64,000 bases of DNA. Source: Phocoena phocoena (Eukaryota > Chordata > Mammalia > Artiodactyla > Phocoenidae). Each line of letters opens with the position of its first letter. Positions within the stretch are counted from its first letter, which is position 1. Both the position numbers and the translations under genes were made by a program. The notes beneath the pieces are model-generated. The model made no database searches and was not told the DNA's origin. It saw only the letters and a list, made by a program, of their open reading frames with translations. Below, piece by piece: positions 56,160-64,000 of the stretch. The DNA is taken from assembly GCF_963924675.1 (NCBI RefSeq), contig NC_089239.1, positions 32,697,818 to 32,761,817 on the forward strand. The letters are read 5' to 3'.

Positions 56160-57065
56160 TAAAAAATGAAAAAGAAAAATACTTTTCTTCTTTAAGAAGA
56201 TTTCATTTTGTTAATAATTTCAAATTTTCTTTTGAAACAGTATGCATTGAAGCATTTGGTTTTGTCCTATTCGTAAGTCTTTTGCATGACACAGTTCCTT
56301 TTAAATGCTCAACCTAAATTACTTAGTTGTTAAATTGTATCCTAGAAACATAAAAACTGTCTTAGTGTCTGCATCATGTAGAAATATCAAAGCCATAACA
56401 GACAGACAATGCCAAGGTATATGGCACCACATGCTCTAGACTTTAGAGAAGTTGTTAGTGTCAACACACTCCTTTTAAATGCAACCAGAAGGAAAGTGCT
56501 TTGGGGATAAATAATATCATTTTGTGGCCTTTTGTTGCAATAAAGTTCACTTATAAAGACAGTACAATCTCCACTAACTTCTCAACAAGGAACAGTAACA
56601 GAAAATAATAAATCTAAATACTCTACAGAATGGAATGGTAGACTTCACATTTCTGATATTATTGCTTAACTTTGCATCTGGGTGCGGCAGGTCTAAGTGT
56701 TTGAGACTTCAGTCACATAAAAAGTATTATCGATATGCTCTGATTAGAGTCTCAGTGATTGCATACAATGCAAATTATATTAAAAAGGAATAATAAAAAT
56801 GACGAGAATATTTAGACTAATATTGGAAGAGATAGAAGGTCATATTGGAAGAGGTAGAAGGTCATCAAAGACTAGTAATCATAAGTTCCAATGTTCTAGA
56901 AATAACAAATACACTGTTGAAAGAATATATCATGGAGAAGAATCACCAAACAATGTGATATTGGTTGATAATGGAAACAATGATTGTATGACTGTAAAGA
57001 TATTTTACATTAGGAAGTGAGAACTTGAGCGATTTTTCAAGCTATTTTAAATATAGTATCCATTA
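56160..57065. other. No named repeat; contains a 22-bp tandem duplication
   Basis: AT-rich DNA. Two adjacent 22-bp units ('tattggaagag' + A/G + 'tagaaggtca') at 56821-56842 and 56843-56864 differ at one base. They lie in a 73-codon frame with no domain, which I do not take as a gene. Confidence 0.5.
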
Positions 57066-57340
57066 AGCCAAGCTCTTTCTCATCTGAGGTTATTCTCACA
57101 TTCTGAGATCATTTTGCTCTTTGCTTACTTGGGATCTATTATGTACTTACACAAAATTCCATATTTCTTTATAGCACTTGTTACAACTGTATTTAACATT
57201 ATTTGTACAAGTGTTTGTTTAATATTTGTCTTGCCTGTTAGGTTATACATGCTCAATGTTTACAGGGACCATCTTTCTAGTTTATAACTGTGTCCTTGAT
57301 ACCTGGCACATAATAGGTAATATACATTTGTTGTACAGAG
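57066..57340 (+). repeat. LINE-2 3' end
   Basis: 'tatagcacttgttacaactgtatttaacattatttgtacaagtgtttgttt', 'tatacatgctcaatgtttacagggaccatctttc', 'gtgtccttgatacctggcacataataggtaatatacatttgttg' follow the L2 3' end in order. Confidence 0.8.
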
Positions 57341-58671
57341 TGTTCTAAGCAGAGATATAAAAAGTCACAGGTAGCCAAAAAAATTAAAAATCATGCAGTC
57401 AAGTAGGTCACAAGTTGAGCTGTGAAAGAACACATGAAAAAAATGTTAAATATTCATATGTGCTCCCCTTTCTAGTTGTGCTTTAACATAAGTGAGTTGA
57501 GGTTAGAGAAACATGTGGTAATTTTTTTAGTAAGCTAGAGAAGTGAAAAATATTTTCAGATTAGCCGCTTCCTGGGATTTAATTTCCAACTACTATTCTA
57601 GTAAAGAGTAATGATTGCCATGAGGAAATTCTTCCATTTAAATCCATGCATATAGACATGTCAGACCTTTGAGAATCTGATTAAGGCTGTAGATCCTCTA
57701 AGGGAAGGTAAAGCAAACATACCAAAACAAACAAACAAACAAAAAGCAGAAACAAGTCCCCACAGATGTATATCCATTACATTTTGCTCCTTGGGATAGT
57801 TCAGAAACTCTCTGTTACTGACAGCTTCCAACTTAAGTGCCTAATCTAAGACTGAAAGGAAATATTTTCGTACTATTTTAAATTGTTGTAGTTGCAGTAT
57901 ACAAAGGCAAATAGTTTGATTGATATATTTCCTTATTTTTAAGGACTTTACCGGATCACACTGTTGGACTCTTTATTTGATGATAGTCTCTTTTGATTCA
58001 TTTAACTTTCAACAGACCAAGTTTTATATATCTTTGAATGGCTTTTAGGTGTCAGTAATGATCTATGTAGATTGAATAAGAACTACATCCTACAAATAGT
58101 ACACTGGTGATTTGGGTATTCTCAAGTTAAATTATCAGTATGTTTGAAGCTGAAGTGAATTTTAAATGGGCCTTGTAGTTGTCCTTTAAAGATAGATCCT
58201 TAAACAAGGGCCCTGGGTGTAATAACTATAATGCTCCCTTCAGAGCACTGCAGGCCTTTCTTCCATGGAGCATAAAATGCCTCACATATGCTATCAAAGC
58301 TAGAAATGTGGACATGTAAACAACTTTCCAGTACGTGAGGACGCTACTCCACTGCGGAGAGACCATCATTTTCATAATAAAATCCTCAGAGGATGAGAGT
58401 AAAGGGAGTAGAGAGAGAAAAATAATTTCTGTATGAGAACTTTTCTCTTTATTCTCTGTTGTATCTTCCATCTAAGAATGATGAAATAGATCACTTTTTC
58501 TACAGAGCTATACTTAATTGGCTAAAAATTAGATATGCATATGAGATTGGGGAAGACCACTCTAAATTGAGGTAAAAGTTTTAATCTCTTCTAGTTTTTT
58601 CAGAAGGGGAGAGCCATGGAGTGGTAGGCTTTTATAACATTATTTTTCAACAACTGCGTTAACTATAAACA
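57341..58671. other. No feature recognised
   Basis: An (AAAC)n patch at about 57727-57743. No gene or named repeat. The 81-codon minus-strand frame at 58226-58471 has no recognisable domain. Confidence 0.42.
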
Positions 58672-58805
58672 CACATTTTCAGTGCCTAATTTCCTTATGG
58701 TGGCATTAGGGTAGGAAAAGATGCTTTCACATCACTTCTATGAGGATTAAATGAGCCACTGATCACCATTCCTAGGCTCATAATGATATCTAAGTATTAA
58801 ATTCA
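58672..58805 (-). repeat. MIR SINE relic, antisense
   Basis: 'tttccttatggtggcattagggtaggaaaagatgctttcacatcacttctatgaggattaaatgagcc' followed by 'ccattcctaggctcataatgatatctaagtattaaat' parallels antisense MIR ('tttcctcatctgtaaaatgggg...ctcataggattgttgtgaggattaaatgag...gcctggcacatagtaagcactcaataaat'). Confidence 0.68.
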
Positions 58806-58810
58806 ACTAA

Positions 58811-60092
58811 TATCAATGCCATTATTCATAATTGTAATTTTATTATAATGCAAGTATTTATGTTACAGTGTGACTTACTGCTTCTACCTGACAGAAATTA
58901 TTTAAATTTTTTGATAATTATGTAATTCCTTTGAAAACAGTTGCTTGATATATTTATAACTTAGTGCTAAGTATTTGTAACATGTTTTTGTTTAATAGTT
59001 CTAGGGTATTTTAAAATTAATTTTATATGTTACGTTCTTCACAACGGGTTAGAGATTTTGTAAATATAAACAGTAAGCTTTTTAAAAGTTTTTGAATAGC
59101 ACTAAAATTATATTAAGCATGATGTTTTCACATATGGAAAATTCAAAGTGTCATTAATGTACTTACATTTTCAAAGGCCGTTAGTAGCATCATTTTGGAA
59201 TTCACAAACTTTTTTTTTAATAGGCTCTGCTTCTCCTTAAATGCTAGAAAATGAGGTATTTTCAATGAGAGAAATATAACATTCTTTTTTTTTTCTCTCA
59301 TGACAACAGTACCCTACAAATCAGTACCAAATGATGCACAAAAATCCCTAGGTATCTTAGACAGGAAAAAACTATGTAGGTAAACAGATAAATCTTTAGA
59401 ACATTTGTCTTTATAGGAGAAACTCCTGCTGTTGGTCTCTAACCTGTAGGGCATTAGTCTTCTCTAAATTGCCAATGGTGTCCCACAGCTCAATGATACA
59501 TAGAAACCACCGGAAGAAACAGCCCATTCTTCCATAAGAATTTCAGACAGACATGGGTCTTTAAGAAAAATACATACATAAAAGAGATTATTTTCTATTG
59601 TGGCATATTTTACCCTGGGTCTTTAAACAGTTGTTTTCTCAACTGTGCAAATAATATTGATAAAGAACTTTAAGTAAACCATCGGGTAAAAATGTACACC
59701 AAAATGATTGTCTATTATTTAAACTAAACAAGAAGGAGGATTCCACATAAGCCAGCACTCTTCATAAGTAATGAATGAGTTATCACCAAATACTGTTTTT
59801 CCTTTTCAAATTAACATTAATTAGTAAAACTGTGCTATTATTCAAAAGTGGTAAATTTGATTCATTACCCAATTAACAGAATTTGGGGTAGAAGCAATTA
59901 AAAACAACTTTCTTGTTTATGAAATATATTTGGGTGACAAATTTAATCATTTATTTTGTGTTATACTGTGAAGTGATTTAGTCGGAAGCATTTCTCATGT
60001 TTTCTTAAAAGCGTCAAAATCCTTCCATAGATGCTTCAATTTTTTAACTGTAAACTTCTGCTGTATACACCCAATTACACAGGAGACAAGTT
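58811..60092. other. No feature recognised
   Basis: AT-rich sequence up to the reused L1/SINE target site. Short homopolymer T runs near 59211 and 59286. No gene. Confidence 0.42.
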
Positions 60093-60105
60093 AAAAGTAG
60101 GGTTG

Positions 60106-60299
60106 CAGGGCTTCCCTGGTGGCGCAGTGGTTGAGAGTCCGCCTGCCGAAGCAGGGGACACGGGTTCGTGTCCTGGTCCGGGAAGATCCCATATGCCGCG
60201 GAGCGGCTGGGCCCGTGAGCCATGGCCGCTGAGCCTGCGCATCCGGAGCCTGTGCTCTGCAACGGGAGAGGCCACAACAGTGAGAGGCCCGCGTACCGC

Positions 60300-60323
<24 letters not shown>
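60106..60323 (+). mobile_element. CHR-type tRNA-Glu SINE, short form, at a reused target site
   Basis: Full-length copy close to consensus ('ggcttccctggtggcgcagtggttgagagtccgcctgcc' to 'gaggcccgcgtaccgc'), with a pure A tail of about 28. The TSD is 'aaaagtagggttg' at 60093-60105 and 'aaaagtaggattg' at 60324-60336 (one mismatch). The base before the target is TT, giving the L1 endonuclease site TT/AAAA. The right-hand TSD is also the left-hand TSD of the L1 that follows. Confidence 0.96.
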
Positions 60324-60330
<7 letters not shown>

Positions 60331-60338
60331 GGATTGGG

Positions 60339-60697
60339 ACATGAAGAACCTAGGGGCAAGACGGGAATAAAGACACAGACCTACTAGAGAATGGACTTGA
60401 GGATACGGGGAGGGGGAAGGGTAAGCTGGGACAAAGTGAGAGAGTGGCATGGGCATATATACACTACCAAATGTAAAAAATAGTTAGCTAGTGGGAAGCA
60501 GCCACGTAGCACAGGGAGATCAGCTCGGTGCTTTGTGACCACCTAGAGGGGTGGGATAGGGAGGGTGGGAGGGAGATGCAAGAGGGAGGGGATATGGTGA
60601 TGTATGTATACATATAGCTGATTCACTTTGTTATACAGCAGAAACTAACACACCATTGTAAAGCAATTATACTCCAGTAAAGATGTTTAAAAAAAAA
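60339..60697 (+). mobile_element. L1 3' end, strongly 5'-truncated, with perfect TSD
   Basis: About 360 bp of a cetartiodactyl L1 3' UTR: 'ctactagagaatggacttgagg', 'gggaagggtaagctgggacaaagtgagagagtggcatgg', 'agctagtgggaagcagcc', 'agcacagggagatcagctcggtgctttgtgaccacctagaggggtggg', 'atagctgattcactttgttatacagcagaaactaacacaccattgtaaagcaattatactccagtaaagatg', and an A tail of about 14. A perfect 15-bp TSD, 'aaaagtaggattggg', lies at 60324-60338 and 60698-60712. Confidence 0.95.
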
Positions 60698-60737
60698 AAA
60701 AGTAGGATTGGGGAGTGCTTTGAAGTGTGTGTGTGGG

Positions 60738-60739
<2 letters not shown>

Positions 60740-60818
<79 letters not shown>
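60740..60818. repeat. (GA)n microsatellite, about 39 units
   Basis: An uninterrupted run of GA of nearly 80 bp, preceded by a short (TG)n. It lies just downstream of the L1. The Ser/Leu and Arg/Glu repeats in open frames across it are artefacts. Confidence 0.98.
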
Positions 60819-60820
<2 letters not shown>

Positions 60821-63800
60821 ACAGAGAGAAGCCAGCTCTAGAAACTGTCTCAAATGGCAATAATCCCTGCGGGATATCACCACACATCAGCAGCAAGATG
60901 TTTCACTAAAAGTAGAAGAGCGGGATGTTGATTGAAAGTGTTAACTCTCCTCGGGTTCTCATTTCTTCCCTCAGGACATGGTGTGGTTTTTCTTTTGTGT
61001 TGCTTATGGATTTTACACCAAGAACGTCAGAAGTGTTTCACATTGTGAAGTGCGCTTCCTGAATAACCTCATGTACATGTTCATGACTCTTTCTGTAACT
61101 GAATTTTGGAGCCAGATAATCCATAAGTTATATTTATTTTTTACAAATGAGTTGCAGTTGGCAATACTCAATCAAACTGTAAACATTCATGGTAGTCAAT
61201 AGCTCTTATCACTGTTTTCAAGTTACCCACAGCTAGTAATATTTACCTTTCTCTTAGAGCAAGTAGTTATATTTAAAAGTAGTGGCTCTACAGTACAGTG
61301 GGTAGAGTTGTAGGCATTTTACGGAGTCTAGTTTTATGCAAATTTTTACACTGGTTGTACTGGTTTTTTTTATATGAGTGTGTGGATGAGTGAGACTGAT
61401 TGAGAGAAAAACAGGGAGGGAAGGTGAAAGGAAAAGGGAGAGGGAAAGAGAAAAAGTGAGTGAGAGACCAAAATGCAAAGGAGGTGGTGACATCAGTATA
61501 TATGTGCCAGTGTCAAGTGTCCAAAATCACATTCAACAAATTTATCAATGTCCTCCAGGTAAGCCAAAGAAGACCTGGAACGCACCTGTAGCTGAACAGT
61601 TGGGTTTATTGCTCCTTTTTGTGAGGGAGACTACACACCATAGGAAGCCATTTGCTGTCTCGGTAAAAGTGTGTTGGGAAGAACTTGCTTTAGAAATTGG
61701 GCTTGTATTAGGTGATTTTACAAATAATTTGAGGACATGGGACTTTACTCTGAATTCGATGCTGTCAAGAAGCAGAGACAGTGTTTGACTTGGTATCTTA
61801 ATAAATCTTGCCTAAAAGATGGGAAGTCTAGACAACTGTCATTTGGTAACTGGTTTCTTCTTGCTGATTTTTTAAACAAAAAAATAATTTTACATGAAAG
61901 GCCATTCTATTATTAATGGAGTAGAACTATTAGCATGTATGACTTTTACTGACCCCCAAGTACAGTATATGGAAAATAATCACAGAAAAATATGCTAACT
62001 GAATACTCAGAACAGCTCAATTCCTTTACCTGATTTTGCAAAGTAATAACAGTATATAAAACACAGGACTTTTAACTGGAAAAGCTCATGGCTGAGGCTG
62101 TAAGACTGCTTCTGTGATAAATATGTGCTGGGAAATGACACAGACAGGATTACCAGGCAAAATGAATGGTATTTGTGTCCCAGCTGAGTTATAAGTATTA
62201 CCAGATTCTTGTCAGTTATTTGAATTAGGTTGGATAAAGACGGGAAAATCCATAACATGATTAAACAGCCTTTATTCTCTCCTTTATTTTTTTTCTCTAC
62301 ACTAGACTCCTGTATTTCCATGCTCTGGATTTTACCATCAGGTTTCGTCTGGGAATAAAATTGGTTTATGTCCAAGAACAGCAATCTGGTATGTATTTTT
62401 GGGTGATATTCAAATACTTTGGAGCAGGGGATAAGGGAATTGCTTATACAAATATATAAAATACCCTTTAAGCTAAACAACCATTTTCACAAATGAGATT
62501 ATACAACACTAATATCATTAGTAAAATATTTTGCAAATAAAAATTAAAAAGTCTGTTATTAAGCTAGTTCAATCATTTATTTAACGCATAGTTCATTTAC
62601 TATAAAGTATTCCCTTAATCTATAATTTTCATCCTCATAATTTTTCAATTTGGTGAAATTTTTTTTTTTTTTCCCACATGTTAGAATATTTATTAGTCAT
62701 ACTCCATTTTTGATAGTTGGTGAAATTCTTAATTTAATTCTTATTTTCCCCTTCTTCCATGCCATGGTGCCAAATCTAAATGTCATTAAATTTAAATACC
62801 CAACTATCTACCATGAACTAAAAAATTAACTATGTAAGACAGTAGAGGTAAAGTAAGAATAGAATTTTTATCATAAAGAAAACTTCTAGTTTACAAGAAA
62901 AGCACACAATCAAGTAATTCTATATCAAATGTAATATGTGGTTTAATACCATTTGATAGAAACATGCATAACTTATAAGCTATCGGTTTTGCTATACGAG
63001 CATCCTGAGACATATTTATAAATAAGAGATGATATTTGAAATGGTTTTTGAAAAGGTCAAAGGACACTGCTGCTAGAGTGAGCAAGGTAAGTTCAGGACA
63101 GGACAGGTGCAGTATACTGAGGAAAACTAGTAAAAAGAAGTAGAAGCAAAAAGTAGTAAAATAAGTACGTAAAAAAGAAAGACATGTCTGAACATTCAAA
63201 TCTATATATTTCACATACTTTCAAAATTATATGTGCATATAAAGAATGAGATATGAACATTTGAAGAATATTCTGATTGTATTACTAAATGAGAAAAATT
63301 GAATGTATGTGTTATCATTATATTTGTATAAAAATACGGTGATAATTGAAGCCACATATATGTATATGTATATATGAGCATATCCATGAATAGATAAGAA
63401 GAGATAAAGAGCAGGACGCATACAAATCCATTTAATAATACTGGCTGGACATGGTAGAGAGAAAAGGCAGTAAGGTAGCCACTCTTAAAAGAGTGAGACT
63501 CATTCAAGGATGTGTCTGTAGTAAAAGACATTGATAAAATGATTCCAAGTACTTAAAAATTATGATAATAGGATACTCATAAAACATTAAATAAAATCTC
63601 TTCTGTGCTGAATCAATGCTTAGAAAATAGAGGCAAATAATAGACTGGCAGTTTTGTTTCTTTATATCTATTCATCTCTCTCTGTACATCCACTCAAGAA
63701 AACGTGCCTGGAGTAATTTTTCTAATTGTTTAAACTTTTTAAATGGCTCAATTTTGTGCTTCTATATGGTGAAAATAAACTTAAGTGAAATATTCTTTCT

Positions 63801-64000
63801 GGTTAATAAAAAATAAATTGGTCCTCAACTAGGCAAATTTTTTGCATTTTCAACCAGCTCGATACATCCTCAACTCCCTGAATGCTTTCCTATTACAATT
63901 ACCACATGTGCCATCGCTGCTCTTCCTATAAAAATGGGCAAGTTTTTGATAATTGATATCTTATTTGCATTAACTTATGGGACTGACCATTGACAATAAA
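60819..64000. other. Mostly unrecognised AT-rich end of the window
   Basis: A purine-rich low-complexity tract lies at about 61395-61470, a T run at about 62659-62672, and small 'tatatg' patches near 63357-63375. The block 61550-61790 is less AT-rich and may be an old interspersed repeat that I cannot name. The 157-codon minus-strand frame at 62007-62480 is the longest in the window but shows no domain, signal or family resemblance. I see no gene or RNA gene. Confidence 0.42.
61395..61470. repeat. Purine-rich (GA/GGGA-like) low-complexity tract
   Basis: Irregular run of A and G on the plus strand with very few pyrimidines. Its reverse strand gives a Ser/Leu/Pro-rich open frame, which is an artefact. 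Confidence 0.88.

Noticed and set aside
60091..60456. 121-codon minus-strand frame with 'CGTRASHCCGLSRC'
   Set aside because: Antisense translation of the SINE and its poly-A (Phe run). The same peptide recurs at 4100, 40824 and 55243.
61390..61788. 132-codon frame starting with an Arg/Glu-rich repeat
   Set aside because: The start lies in a purine low-complexity tract and the remainder lacks any recognisable fold or family.
62007..62480. 157-codon minus-strand open frame, the longest in the window
   Set aside because: No domain, signal peptide or family resemblance. Its composition follows AT-rich DNA, it lacks context, and chance frames of this size are expected in 64 kb read six ways.

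Overview
This window looks like nuclear DNA of a whippomorph mammal, most likely a cetacean. The best evidence is a set of twelve tRNA-Glu-derived CHR-type SINEs. Ten are the short form (about 195 bp body) and two are a longer form (about 330-350 bp). They sit in AT-rich mammalian DNA with cetartiodactyl-type L1 3' ends and with old repeats shared by placental mammals (MIR, L2, MLT1/MaLR LTRs, MER5-type hAT relics). I cannot name the species.

I find no protein-coding gene, no exon I can defend and no intact RNA gene. Every open frame is short. The ones with recognisable protein similarity are either crossings of SINEs or decayed LINE-1 ORF2. The window behaves as a gene-poor intergenic or deep intronic stretch.

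Layout. 0-8.7 kb: a MIR, a short tandem duplication, two or three decayed LTRs, an MLT1 LTR, a short and a long CHR SINE, two hAT-Charlie relics, L2, MIR and an old antisense L1 end. 8.7-15 kb: mostly unrecognised, with one MIR, a (CA)n tract and a perfect AT palindrome. 15-18.4 kb: a short SINE inside a decayed sense L1, which also carries a long (GGGA)n tract. 18.4-25 kb: a long antisense L1, then a 5S rRNA pseudogene fragment abutting a sense L1 3' end, then an L2 end. 25-31 kb: mostly unrecognised, with one long SINE. 31-36.5 kb: an antisense MLT1 LTR, an old L1 3' end, an L1 with a 5' inversion, two compound microsatellites, an LTR candidate, a 146-bp-spaced AT-rich duplication, an internally deleted L1 scrap and a 5'-truncated SINE. 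37.8-43 kb: an MLT1 LTR, two SINEs, L2 and MER5. 45.5-49.5 kb: a bounded, internally deleted L1 and an older L1. 50-60.7 kb: the SINE-dense part (five short copies), an old L1 end, MIR and L2 pieces, a broken mariner MITE, and an L1/SINE pair at one reused target site followed by a long (GA)n tract. 60.8-64 kb: mostly unrecognised.

There is no pathway or operon to describe. What links the elements is LINE-1 retrotransposition: L1 machinery inserted the L1 and SINE copies at A-rich sites and left target-site duplications (TSDs). The most informative loci are the double-hit target site (60093-60713), the 5S/L1 composite (23467-23876), the inverted L1 (32856-34356), the internally deleted L1 (45538-47833) and the truncated SINE (36368-36481). 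I did not find a new biological system. Family names come from memory of consensus sequences, without a database search.
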